64,000 bases of DNA. It comes from SIG454 sp045646365. GTDB lineage: Bacteria > Bacillota > Clostridia > Monoglobales > Monoglobaceae. This document shows, piece by piece, positions 40,962-49,079 of the stretch (its first letter is position 1; the number at the start of each line of letters is the position of its first letter). The stretch is taken from contig JAZRKP010000086.1 of the NCBI GenBank assembly GCA_045646365.1, positions 1 to 64,000 of the forward strand, given 5' to 3'. The notes under the pieces were generated by a model. The model worked only from the letters and a program-made list of their open reading frames with translations. It ran no database searches and was not told the origin of the DNA. The translations under genes were made by a program, and so were the position numbers.

Positions 40962-41807
40962 ATGATAAAGCTTGAAAATGTATCATATACCTATATGCCG
41001 GGCGGGCCTTTTGAGAAAACCGCCGTGCATAATATAGATGTTACTATCCCTGACGGGCAGTTTATAGGACTTATGGGACATACCGGAAGCGGAAAGTCAA
41101 CGATGATTCAGTTGATGAACGGGCTTATTAAACCCACAGAAGGCAAGATTTTTGTTGATGGGCAGGAGCTTTTTGCAAAGGATGTCAAGATGCGGGATAT
41201 TCGTTTTAAAGTTGGTCTTGTTATGCAGTATCCTGAGTATCAGTTGTTTGAGGAAACTGTTGAAAAGGAAATTGCTTATGGTCCGACGAATATGGGTCTT
41301 TCTCAGGAAGAAGTTTCGACCAGAGTTGCTTATGCGGCGGACTTGGTCGGGATTCCGAAAGATATGCTTGAAAGGTCACCTTTTGAACTTTCCGGTGGGC
41401 AGAAGAGAAGAGTTGCTATTGCAGGTATTGTTGCAATGCAACCAACAACACTTATTCTTGATGAGCCAACCGCAGGACTTGACCCTAAGGGCAGAGATGA
41501 AATTCTGTTTAAGATAAAAGATTTACAAAGACGAATGAATATAACAGTTTTGCTTGTTTCACATAGTATGGAGGATATTGCCCAAATGGCAGACAGAATC
41601 CTTGTTATGAATAAAGGCAGACTTTCTATGAATGGTACGCCGAGAGAAATCTTCTCAAGGGGAGACGAACTTACGGCGATGGGACTTGACCTTCCTCAGG
41701 TTACTAAAATTTGTAATGACCTGATAAAGGCGGGCTATCCTGTTAAAAAAGGAATTTACACGGTTTCAGAAGCGGTTGAAGAAATCAAGAGACTGAAATT
41801 TGTTTAA
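40962..41807 (+). CDS. ecfA2: ECF transporter ATPase EcfA2
   Basis: The partner ATPase has 281 residues, with Walker A 'GHTGSGKSTMIQLMNGL', Q-loop 'VMQYPEYQLFEETVEKEIAYGPTNMGL', signature 'LSGGQKRRVAIAG' and Walker B 'TLILDEPTAGLDPKGR'. The longer Q-loop insertion 'EYQLFEETVEKEI' is typical of EcfA2. Confidence 0.93.
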   Translation: MIKLENVSYTYMPGGPFEKTAVHNIDVTIPDGQFIGLMGHTGSGKSTMIQLMNGLIKPTEGKIFVDGQELFAKDVKMRDIRFKVGLVMQYPEYQLFEETVEKEIAYGPTNMGLSQEEVSTRVAYAADLVGIPKDMLERSPFELSGGQKRRVAIAGIVAMQPTTLILDEPTAGLDPKGRDEILFKIKDLQRRMNITVLLVSHSMEDIAQMADRILVMNKGRLSMNGTPREIFSRGDELTAMGLDLPQVTKICNDLIKAGYPVKKGIYTVSEAVEEIKRLKFV

Positions 41808-41840
41808 GGTATTAAACAACGGAAGAAATGAGATGATAAG

Positions 41841-42650
41841 ATGCTTTCTGATATAACTCTCGGTCAGTATTTCCCCGGCGAGTCTTTTATACACAGGCTT
41901 GACCCGAGAAGTAAAATACTGATGATTGTTGCTTATATTGCGGCAATATTTATAATTGATAATTTCACAGGTTACTTGATGTTGGGACTTTTTCTGACAG
42001 TGTGCATAGTAAACACGAAGATACCTGTTAAATTTATGATAAAGGGCTTAAAGCCTGTAATGTTTTTCATTTTCCTCACTGGTTTTTTTAATTTATTCCT
42101 GACAACCACGGGGAAAGAATATTGGAGCTGGAAGTTTCTGACGATTACGGATGAAGGTGTGAGAAATGCACTCTTTATGATTTTAAGACTGTTCTTTCTC
42201 ATAATGGGGACTTCGCTCCTTACACTGACAACGACGCCTATAATGCTGACAGACGGCATAGAAAGGTTGTTGTCGCCGTTTGGGAAAATTGGTGTCCCTC
42301 ATCACGAAATTGCTATGATGATGAGTATTGCGCTGAGATTTATTCCGACGCTCATTGAAGAAACGGACAAGATTATAAAAGCTCAAACGGCAAGAGGGGC
42401 TGATTTTGAATCGGGGAATTTACTAAGCCGTGTTAAGGCGATGATTCCCATTCTTATTCCGCTTTTTGTCGGAGCATTCCGCAGAGCGGACGAGCTTGCA
42501 ACGGCTATGGAATGTCGTTGTTATAAAGGCGGAAAGGGTAGAACAAGACTCAATGTTTTAAAGCTTGGCATTATTGATTTTGTCGGGTGGATTGTGGTTT
42601 TTGTTCTTCTGGCAGGAATAGTTCTTGCAAATTTTTACGGAGTTTTTTAG
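41841..42650 (+). CDS. ecfT: ECF transporter transmembrane subunit EcfT
   Basis: EcfT couples the two ATPases to interchangeable S components. The 269 residues begin 'MLSDITLGQYFPGESFIHRLDPRSKI' and have five to six membrane spans. The two coupling-helix motifs are 'AQTARGADFESG' and 'ATAMECRCYKGGKGRTR' (A-R-G type). Standard position after ecfA2 and before truA. Confidence 0.92.
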   Translation: MLSDITLGQYFPGESFIHRLDPRSKILMIVAYIAAIFIIDNFTGYLMLGLFLTVCIVNTKIPVKFMIKGLKPVMFFIFLTGFFNLFLTTTGKEYWSWKFLTITDEGVRNALFMILRLFFLIMGTSLLTLTTTPIMLTDGIERLLSPFGKIGVPHHEIAMMMSIALRFIPTLIEETDKIIKAQTARGADFESGNLLSRVKAMIPILIPLFVGAFRRADELATAMECRCYKGGKGRTRLNVLKLGIIDFVGWIVVFVLLAGIVLANFYGVF

Positions 42651-42664
42651 GTTAGGAAATTGTT

Positions 42665-43417
42665 ATGTCGAACTTTGCTCTTGAAATTATGTATGACGGA
42701 ACAGCCTATCACGGTTGGCAAAGACAGGAAAATGCTATATCCGTACAGGAAATTGTCGAAACAACTTTGTCGAAACTGACGGGAGAGGAAATTTCGGTTT
42801 GTGGCTGTAGCAGAACAGATGCGGGGGTTCACGCCTTATCGTATGTTCTGAATTTTTTCAGCGAGACCAAAATTCCGCCTGAAAAAATAGTTATGGCGTT
42901 TAATAATCTGTCAGGTGTTTCGGATATAAGAGCGAGAAAGTGCAGAATTGCAGATGATGATTTTTCCGCAAGATTTTCAAACGACGGAAAAACATATATA
43001 TATAAAATCTGGAACAGCAGAATACAGAATCCCTTTACAGAAAAATATAGCTGGTATGTGCCGTATAATCTTGATGTTGAAAAGATGAAAAAAGCGGCAA
43101 AAGCTTTTGAAGGGACATATGATTTTGCAGGATTTATGTCTCAGGGCGGTTCGCAGAAAACAACTGTGAGAACTGTGCGGAGATGTGAAGTTTTTGATAA
43201 GTTTGAGTGGAATGAGCAAATAGCCTTGGAAATCGAGGCGGATGCGTTTTTATATAATATGGTCAGAATTATTACCGGAACCGTGGTTAACTGCGGAATG
43301 GGGAAAATCTGTCCGGAGGATATTCCTGATATTATTGAAAAATGTGACAGAACTCTGGCAGGGGTTACGGCTCCTCCGCAGGGCTTATTCCTTAAGGAAG
43401 TGAAGTATGAGAGCTGA
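42665..43417 (+). CDS. truA: tRNA pseudouridine synthase A
   Basis: TruA modifies U38-40 of tRNA anticodon stems. The 250 residues contain 'YDGTAYHGWQRQENAISVQEI' and the catalytic Asp motif 'VCGCSRTDAGVHALSYVLNF', then 'IYKIWNSRIQNPFTEKYSWYV' and 'EADAFLYNMVRIITGTVVNCG'. The ecfA1-ecfA2-ecfT-truA order is widespread in Firmicutes. Its end overlaps the next gene by 11 bases. Confidence 0.95.
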   Translation: MSNFALEIMYDGTAYHGWQRQENAISVQEIVETTLSKLTGEEISVCGCSRTDAGVHALSYVLNFFSETKIPPEKIVMAFNNLSGVSDIRARKCRIADDDFSARFSNDGKTYIYKIWNSRIQNPFTEKYSWYVPYNLDVEKMKKAAKAFEGTYDFAGFMSQGGSQKTTVRTVRRCEVFDKFEWNEQIALEIEADAFLYNMVRIITGTVVNCGMGKICPEDIPDIIEKCDRTLAGVTAPPQGLFLKEVKYES

Positions 43418-44510
43418 AAAGAAAAAGAAAATAGGGGTTAATAAACGGCGATTGTTGTTTTCGTTGACAGCTATTGTGATTTTAGCCATCCTGATATACA
43501 ACATACCGGGAATATATGATTTCTTTATGTATTCTGATTATGAAACTGTTGAGGGTTTCGTTGGCGGAGATTATCGTCTCCAGCGATACGATGGCGGAAT
43601 GCTTGCATACAACAATAATGAGATGGTTCTGATTAACCTTAAAGGTGAGCCGGTCTGGAATGTTGCAGTGTCTGCAACATCACCCAAAGTCTGCGTTGAG
43701 AATGAATATATTCTTATGGCGGATATAAGCGGGAAAAAGGCGTATTTATATAACGGAGACAGCCTGAGGACAACAATCGAAACCGAAGGAGATATATTTG
43801 ACTCCGCCCTTGATTCCAAAGGAAATATCGCTATTGCAACAAGGGAACAGGGCCATAAAGGAACAGTTTCTGTGTATGACAAAAACGGAGACAAAAAATA
43901 TGTTTTCGGTAGCGGAGACGGGCATATTGGTGGAGTTGATATAGAGAATGATTATATCGCAATTTCTCAGATAGTCGCCGATGAGAAAAATCTTTATTCA
44001 AGGGTTGCGCTGGTTGACTGGGAAGATAATAAAGAAACCATTTGCGAGTCTAAAATGGACGAAATGATATTCGATGTTAAGTTCCAGAAAAACGGAGATA
44101 TTATTGCGGTTTCTGATAAAAGTATGACGGGATATGATGATGACGGAGATATTGAGTTTACTGTAAATTATAACGGGCGAAAGCTTATGAAATATAATGT
44201 GGAGAGCGATGATAATCTGGTGTTTTGTTTCTACGGGGACAGAAATAACAGTATCATAGAGTCTTATTCCAAGAGTGGCAGACTCAGAGGAAGCAGGACG
44301 GAGCCTGATGAAATATCAAACATTGATGTTTGCGGAGAAGCTGTTTTAATCAGCAGTATGAGAGATGTGAAACGGGTATACCCTGATGGTGATTCGGGTG
44401 AAGCCGTTGTCTCAAAACACGATGTGAGAAATATAAAGCTTTTTGATAATCGAAGACACGCTATCCTGACGGGGAACAGTAGTGCGACGGTAGTCAAAAT
44501 CAAAAAATAA
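43407..44510 (+). CDS. DUF5711-like membrane-anchored beta-propeller protein
   Basis: The 367-residue protein has a basic N-terminus, one membrane span ('LLFSLTAIVILAILIYNIPG') and an external domain of repeated four-strand units ('GGMLAYNNNEMVLINLKGEPVWNV', 'YILMADISGKKAYLYNG', 'GNIAIATREQGHKGTVSVYDKNGDKKYVF'), typical of a PQQ/WD-like propeller. This matches the DUF5711 family of Clostridia, whose function is unknown. It overlaps truA and is followed by the CvpA-like gene with no gap. Confidence 0.7.
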   Translation: MRAEKKKKIGVNKRRLLFSLTAIVILAILIYNIPGIYDFFMYSDYETVEGFVGGDYRLQRYDGGMLAYNNNEMVLINLKGEPVWNVAVSATSPKVCVENEYILMADISGKKAYLYNGDSLRTTIETEGDIFDSALDSKGNIAIATREQGHKGTVSVYDKNGDKKYVFGSGDGHIGGVDIENDYIAISQIVADEKNLYSRVALVDWEDNKETICESKMDEMIFDVKFQKNGDIIAVSDKSMTGYDDDGDIEFTVNYNGRKLMKYNVESDDNLVFCFYGDRNNSIIESYSKSGRLRGSRTEPDEISNIDVCGEAVLISSMRDVKRVYPDGDSGEAVVSKHDVRNIKLFDNRRHAILTGNSSATVVKIKK

Positions 44511-44525
44511 GTGGAGGATTGCAAC

Positions 44526-45404
44526 ATGTTTGACATCATAATTTTTATTGTAGTTTTATACTTTATGTGGAAAGGATACCAAAGGGGGTTTGCAAGAGAA
44601 CTTCCGAGAATAGGTGCTCTTATTGTGTCTATGATAATTGGCATTATATTCTATTCCATTGTCGCTATGGTTATAAATTCAACTGCTTTACCGGATTGGA
44701 TTGGAAGCCATACATCCGATGAGTTTTGGGCACGCCTTGCAAGCGAAGAGGCTATGAAGAAACAGGAAGCTGATGAAACTGAAAATGTTGAGGTGGCTGA
44801 GGATACAGAGGTAACCGAAACAGAAGAAGCGACAGAACCTGCAGAACAGACAGAAACTACAGAAGAAACAGCAGAGCCTGCAAGTGAAGAAGAAACAACA
44901 ACTGATGAAAATACAGAAGAAAAATCCGAAGATAATGCAAAAATCCGAGAGGAAGAAGCTAAGAAGGATATGCTGGAATTTGTTAACAGAGGTATGAATG
45001 TTAAACTTAAGGAAAGCTCTGTGAATCAGGTTTTCGGTGCAATAAACAATGCTGAAAACAAGGAACGAATGATAGGCGAATTCTTCGTTATGTATATGTC
45101 ACTTATTTTTGTGTTCCTTGTTGCATATTTTGTAATAAGACATTTCTCAAAGAAGAAAAAGCTTTACAGAAAAATTAAAATTCCTGTTCAGCTCAATCCT
45201 GCCTTTGGCGGATGCGTTGGTGTTGTCAGAGGTATTTTGATAGTCTATATTGCGTGTGCATTCCTGGTTATTTGCGAACCTCTTATTCCGTCAGATTTGA
45301 TAATAGAACAGGTTGCAAAGAGTGAGATTGTTCAGGCGATGTACGATAAAAACTATATAGCAAACATTGTTGCCAGACAGGATTTCTTGTCAGGTGGAAT
45401 TTAA
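44526..45404 (+). CDS. CvpA-family membrane protein with an acidic insertion
   Basis: The 292-residue protein shows the CvpA layout of four membrane spans: 'MFDIIIFIVVLYFMWKGYQRGFARELPRIGALIVSMIIGIIF', a soluble loop, 'MYMSLIFVFLVAYFVIRHF' and 'FGGCVGVVRGILIVYIACAFLVI'. The loop between span 2 and span 3 contains about 60 residues made almost only of Glu, Thr, Ala, Asp and Pro (around residues 74-140), far more than usual in the family. CvpA proteins are linked to envelope homeostasis and colicin V secretion. ATG 44526 has GGAGG at good spacing. Confidence 0.8.
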   Translation: MFDIIIFIVVLYFMWKGYQRGFARELPRIGALIVSMIIGIIFYSIVAMVINSTALPDWIGSHTSDEFWARLASEEAMKKQEADETENVEVAEDTEVTETEEATEPAEQTETTEETAEPASEEETTTDENTEEKSEDNAKIREEEAKKDMLEFVNRGMNVKLKESSVNQVFGAINNAENKERMIGEFFVMYMSLIFVFLVAYFVIRHFSKKKKLYRKIKIPVQLNPAFGGCVGVVRGILIVYIACAFLVICEPLIPSDLIIEQVAKSEIVQAMYDKNYIANIVARQDFLSGGI

Positions 45405-45419
45405 GCCGGAGGGGTTAAT

Positions 45420-46712
45420 TTGGAAAGAAAAAATCTTGAGGAGCTTAAAATTGCAGAGCTTCGGCATATTGCTAAAGAGAAGAATATTGAGAATGCGTCA
45501 AAGCTTAAGAAAAGTGAACTTGTTGAGGAAATTTTGAAAACGGAAACCAATGAAGAAACTTCGGTCGATGAAGTTTCATACAGCGACCCTGTCAGAAAAA
45601 CCAATCTTATGAGCGGTGTTCTGGAGGTCCTTGCAGACGGGTACGGTTTTTTGAGGTCGGAAAATTATGAATCCGGCGAAAATGATGTATTTGTTCCGCA
45701 AAACCAGATTCGAAGATTTAACCTTAAAACGGGTGACTTTATTGTTGGGAACACAAGACTCCAGCCTGATGCCGGCAGACACGAAGCGCTCCTTTATGTC
45801 CAGACTGTCAACGGGGATAAGGTGGATGTTTCCATAAGACGAAAAAGCTTTGATGATCTGACACCGGTTTACCCGACGGAAAGAATCCGTCTCGAAACCG
45901 AGAGAGAGGACAGCGCAATGCGCCTTATCGACCTTATTGCTCCAATCGGAAAAGGTCAGAGAGGTATAATTGTTGCCCCTCCAAAAGCGGGGAAAACGAC
46001 CTTGCTTAAAAATATTGCAAACAGTATAACGGAGAACCACCCCGAGGCGGAACTTATAGTATTGCTTATTGACGAACGCCCGGAGGAAGTTACCGATATG
46101 CAAAGAAGTATTAAAGGGGATGTGGTTTTTTCTACATTTGATGAAGAACCAAGCCACCATACAAAAATGGCGGAAATCGTTTTGGAAAGAGCGAAACGCC
46201 TTGTTGAACACGGCAAAGATGTTATAATTTTGCTGGATAGCATAACAAGACTTGCAAGAGCCTATAACCTGACCATAACTGGAACAGGAAGAACCCTTTC
46301 AGGCGGTCTTGATCCGGGGGCTCTTTTCAAACCAAAAAGGTTTTTCGGTGCAGCGAGAAATATCGAAAACGGCGGAAGCCTCACCATTCTTGCAACGGCA
46401 CTTACCGAAACGGGAAGTCGTATGGATGATGTCATCTATGAGGAATTTAAGGGCACAGGAAATATGGAAGTGCATCTTGACAGACGCTTGCAGGAGAGAA
46501 GAATTTTCCCTGCAGTTGATATTGCCAAGTCGGGAACGAGAAAAGAAGAACTTCTTCTCTCAAATAAGGAACTTGAGGCAGTCTGGTCAATCCGCAAAGC
46601 TTTCGGTAACAGAAATAATGCTGATGTGACAGAAAGTATAATAAACTGGATTGTAAAAACAAGAAATAACAAAGAATTTCTTGAAAATATCGGGAAATTC
46701 TTAAATGATTAA
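45420..46712 (+). CDS. rho: Transcription termination factor Rho
   Basis: Rho is the hexameric RNA-dependent ATPase that ends transcription. The 430 residues comprise an N-terminal helical domain ('NLEELKIAELRHIAKEKNIENASKLKKSELVEEIL'), a cold-shock-like RNA-binding domain ('GYGFLRSENYESGENDVFVPQNQIRRFNLKTGD') and the RecA-like motor with Walker A 'VAPPKAGKTTLLKNIA', 'VVFSTFDEEPSHH' and 'DSITRLARAYN'. The start is TTG at 45420, supported by GGAGGGG. Length is normal, without the insertions seen in Actinobacteria. Confidence 0.96.
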   Translation: MERKNLEELKIAELRHIAKEKNIENASKLKKSELVEEILKTETNEETSVDEVSYSDPVRKTNLMSGVLEVLADGYGFLRSENYESGENDVFVPQNQIRRFNLKTGDFIVGNTRLQPDAGRHEALLYVQTVNGDKVDVSIRRKSFDDLTPVYPTERIRLETEREDSAMRLIDLIAPIGKGQRGIIVAPPKAGKTTLLKNIANSITENHPEAELIVLLIDERPEEVTDMQRSIKGDVVFSTFDEEPSHHTKMAEIVLERAKRLVEHGKDVIILLDSITRLARAYNLTITGTGRTLSGGLDPGALFKPKRFFGAARNIENGGSLTILATALTETGSRMDDVIYEEFKGTGNMEVHLDRRLQERRIFPAVDIAKSGTRKEELLLSNKELEAVWSIRKAFGNRNNADVTESIINWIVKTRNNKEFLENIGKFLND

Positions 46713-46741
46713 AAAAGTTTGAGAAAAATTTAACGAAACAC

Positions 46742-46770
46742 TTGATAAATTTTTCCAAATGGAGTAAAAT
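46742..46770 (+). promoter_or_regulatory. Promoter of pgk
   Basis: TTGATA (46742-46747) and TAAAAT (46765-46770) are 17 bases apart, 47 bases before pgk. Confidence 0.75.
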
Positions 46771-46817
46771 ATACTTTGGTGTAAATAATAAAATTTATAT
46801 AAACGGAGGAATTTGAA

Positions 46818-48008
46818 ATGAACAAAAAAACAGTAGACGATATTATGGCGAAAGGCAAGCGTGTCCTTGTTCGTTGTGACTTTAATGTTCCGATTAAAGA
46901 CGGCAAAATCACAGACGAAACAAGAATCATCGGTGCGCTTCCAACAATTAAGAAGCTTATTGATGATGGCGCAAAGGTTATCCTTTGTTCACATATGGGT
47001 AAGCCAAAGGGTGAACCAAAGCCTGAACTTTCTTTAGCACCTGTTGCAAAGAGCCTCAGCGCACACCTCGGTAAAGAAGTTATCTTCGCAGCTGATGATA
47101 CAGTTGTTGGCGAAAATGCAAAGAAGGCAGTTGCTGAAATGAACGACGGAGATGTTGTTCTCCTCGAAAACACAAGATACAGAGCAGAAGAAACAAAGAA
47201 TGTTGATGCTTTCTCTGAAGAACTTGCATCACTTGCTGATATATTCGTTAACGATGCTTTCGGTACAGCCCACAGAGCACACTGTTCAAATGTTGGTGTA
47301 ACAAAATATGTTGATACTGCAGTTGGCGGTTACCTTATCAATAAGGAAATCGAATACCTCGGAAACGCTGTTAATAACCCTGTAAGACCATTGGTTGCAG
47401 TTCTCGGCGGTTCAAAGGTATCTTCAAAGATTTCTGTTATCAATAACCTTTTAGATAAGGTTGACACACTCATCATCGGCGGCGGTATGGCTTATACATT
47501 TATGAACGCTCTCGGTGAAGAAGTTGGTGATTCACTCTTAGAAGCTGATTACCTTGACTATGCAAAAGAAATGATGGCAAAGGCTGAAGAAAAGGGCGTT
47601 AAGCTTTTAATCCCTGTTGACACAGTTGTTGCAACAGACTTTGATAACGATGCTGAAAGCAAGACAGTTGCAAGAGGCGGAATCGAAAAAGGCTGGCAGG
47701 GTCTTGATATCGGTGAAAAGACAATCGAACTTTATAAGGATGCATTAAAAGACGCTAAAACTGTTGTTTGGAACGGACCTATGGGCGTATTTGAAATGCC
47801 GAACTTTGCAAAGGGTACAAATGCAATCGCTCTTATGCTTGCTGACCTTGATGCAACAACAATCATCGGCGGCGGAGACAGTGTTGCAGCTGTTAACCAG
47901 GCAGGACTTGGCGATAAGATGAGCCATATCTCAACAGGTGGCGGTGCTTCCCTTGAATTCTTAGAAGGTAAGGACTTACCTGGTATCGTTGCTCTTAACG
48001 ACAAATAA
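46818..48008 (+). CDS. pgk: Phosphoglycerate kinase
   Basis: This enzyme makes ATP from 1,3-bisphosphoglycerate in glycolysis. The 396 residues include 'RVLVRCDFNVPIKDG', 'LCSHMGKPKGEPKPELSLAPVA', 'LENTRYRAEE', 'LGGSKVSSKISVI' and 'GGGDSVAAVNQAG...HISTGGGASLEFLEGK'. gapA, often upstream, is not here. Heavy use of a few codons suggests high expression. Confidence 0.98.
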   Translation: MNKKTVDDIMAKGKRVLVRCDFNVPIKDGKITDETRIIGALPTIKKLIDDGAKVILCSHMGKPKGEPKPELSLAPVAKSLSAHLGKEVIFAADDTVVGENAKKAVAEMNDGDVVLLENTRYRAEETKNVDAFSEELASLADIFVNDAFGTAHRAHCSNVGVTKYVDTAVGGYLINKEIEYLGNAVNNPVRPLVAVLGGSKVSSKISVINNLLDKVDTLIIGGGMAYTFMNALGEEVGDSLLEADYLDYAKEMMAKAEEKGVKLLIPVDTVVATDFDNDAESKTVARGGIEKGWQGLDIGEKTIELYKDALKDAKTVVWNGPMGVFEMPNFAKGTNAIALMLADLDATTIIGGGDSVAAVNQAGLGDKMSHISTGGGASLEFLEGKDLPGIVALNDK

Positions 48009-48075
48009 AAATTCGATAAAATTTATATCTATTTTCTTCTCATTGAGTTTAATAGATACAAAACGGAAAGGATAT

Positions 48076-48129
48076 ATGAAAATGCGAAAGAAAATTATAG
48101 CTGGTAACTGGAAAATCCCCGAGCGTTAA
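48076..48129 (+). pseudogene. Truncated first copy of the tpiA start (17 codons)
   Basis: The first repeat copy opens with an intact ribosome-binding site and ATG and encodes 'MKMRKKIIAGNWKIPER' before TAA at 48127-48129. It is a dead-end start of triosephosphate isomerase, broken where the hairpin block begins. It could be translated as a short peptide and might influence expression of the true gene. Confidence 0.8.
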
Positions 48130-48131
48130 GG

Positions 48132-48210
48132 AAATATGCCGGTGGCATATTTATAGCGCAGGGTAGGCGGAGGACTTCCGCCGACTATAAAAGGCAATTC
48201 CGTGAATTGC
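48132..48210. repeat. Block of three consecutive hairpins inserted between the tpiA start copies
   Basis: Hairpin 1 is AAATATGCC-GGT-GGCATATTT (48132-48152, perfect 9 bp). Hairpin 2 is GGCGGA-GGACT-TCCGCC (48166-48182), extended outward by TATAG/CTATA (48152-48156/48185-48189). Hairpin 3 is GCAATTC-CGT-GAATTGC (48194-48210, perfect 7 bp). None has a T-tract. This dense array looks like a small mobile palindromic element or a structured RNA. Confidence 0.65.
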
Positions 48211-48268
48211 TACAATTATTTTCTTCTCATTGAGTTTAATAGATACAAAACGGAAAGGATTTATAAAA

Positions 48269-49021
48269 ATGCGAAAGAAAATTATAGCTGGTAACTGGAA
48301 AATGAACAAAACTCCGTCTGAGGCGGCAGTTTTAGCTAAGGAAATCGCTGAAGTTGCAAAAGGTGCGGCTTGCGATGTTGTAATTTGCCCGACAGCAGTT
48401 TGTTTAGATGCTGCTATTAAGGCAATCGGTGATGGAAATGTTGGCGTAGGTGCTCAAAATGTTCACTTTGAAGAAAAAGGTGCGTTCACAGGCGAACTCG
48501 CTGGAAATATGCTCACAGAAATCGGGGTAAAATATGTTATCATAGGTCACTCTGAAAGAAGACAGTATTTTGGTGAAACAGATGAAACTGTTAACAAGAG
48601 AACAATCGCTGCAATAGGTGCAGGTCTTACACCAATCGTTTGTGTTGGTGAAACACTTACAGAAAGAGAACAGGGGATAATGGAAGAAACTGTTCGTCGT
48701 CAGACAAAGATTGCTTATCTTGGTATTGACGGGGATAAGGCTGCTGAAACTGTTATCGCTTACGAACCTGTTTGGGCTATCGGAACAGGTAAGACTGCAA
48801 CAGCTGACCAGGCTCAGGAAGTTTGTGCTATTATCCGTGACACAATCTGCGGACTTTATGGAAGCGATGTTGCTGAAAAAATCAGAATTCAGTACGGCGG
48901 AAGTATGAACGATGCTAATGCGGCAGAACTTTTGTCAAAGCCTGATATTGACGGTGGTCTTATCGGCGGTGCAAGTCTTGTTGCTGACAAGTTTGCGGCA
49001 ATCATAAACGCAGCGAAATAA
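48269..49021 (+). CDS. tpiA: Triosephosphate isomerase
   Basis: TpiA interconverts dihydroxyacetone phosphate and glyceraldehyde 3-phosphate. The 250 residues contain the catalytic Lys in 'GNWKMNKT', His in 'YVIIGHSERRQYFGE', Glu in 'VIAYEPVWAIGTGKTA' and the phosphate-binding 'QYGGSMND' and 'GGLIGGASL'. The ATG at 48269 has GGAAAGGA upstream; a longer in-frame reading from 48230 covers the leader. Intact despite the partial duplication before it. Confidence 0.97.
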   Translation: MRKKIIAGNWKMNKTPSEAAVLAKEIAEVAKGAACDVVICPTAVCLDAAIKAIGDGNVGVGAQNVHFEEKGAFTGELAGNMLTEIGVKYVIIGHSERRQYFGETDETVNKRTIAAIGAGLTPIVCVGETLTEREQGIMEETVRRQTKIAYLGIDGDKAAETVIAYEPVWAIGTGKTATADQAQEVCAIIRDTICGLYGSDVAEKIRIQYGGSMNDANAAELLSKPDIDGGLIGGASLVADKFAAIINAAK

Positions 49022-49079
49022 TTAAATTTGAGAGAAAGGCGGACTTTAGTTCGCCTTCCTTTTAGGAAAGGACAAAATT

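Larger units (their letters stand above)
48031..48303 (+). repeat. Tandem duplication of the tpiA leader and first codons
   Basis: The 86 bases 48031-48116 recur at 48218-48303 with two mismatches (offset 187). Each copy holds the upstream T-rich segment, the AACGGAAAGGA ribosome-binding site and the first tpiA codons through 'IAGNWK'. Between them lie 101 bases that include three hairpins. Only the second copy continues into a full gene. Confidence 0.92.

Noticed and set aside
44770..44940. Microsatellite-like region
   Set aside because: It is the in-frame Glu/Thr-rich coding segment of the CvpA-like gene.
45576..46211. 211-codon minus-strand frame
   Set aside because: It is antisense to rho.
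48031..48303. Insertion sequence remnant at tpiA
   Set aside because: No transposase coding or terminal inverted repeats of an insertion sequence are visible; the repeats are copies of the tpiA start.
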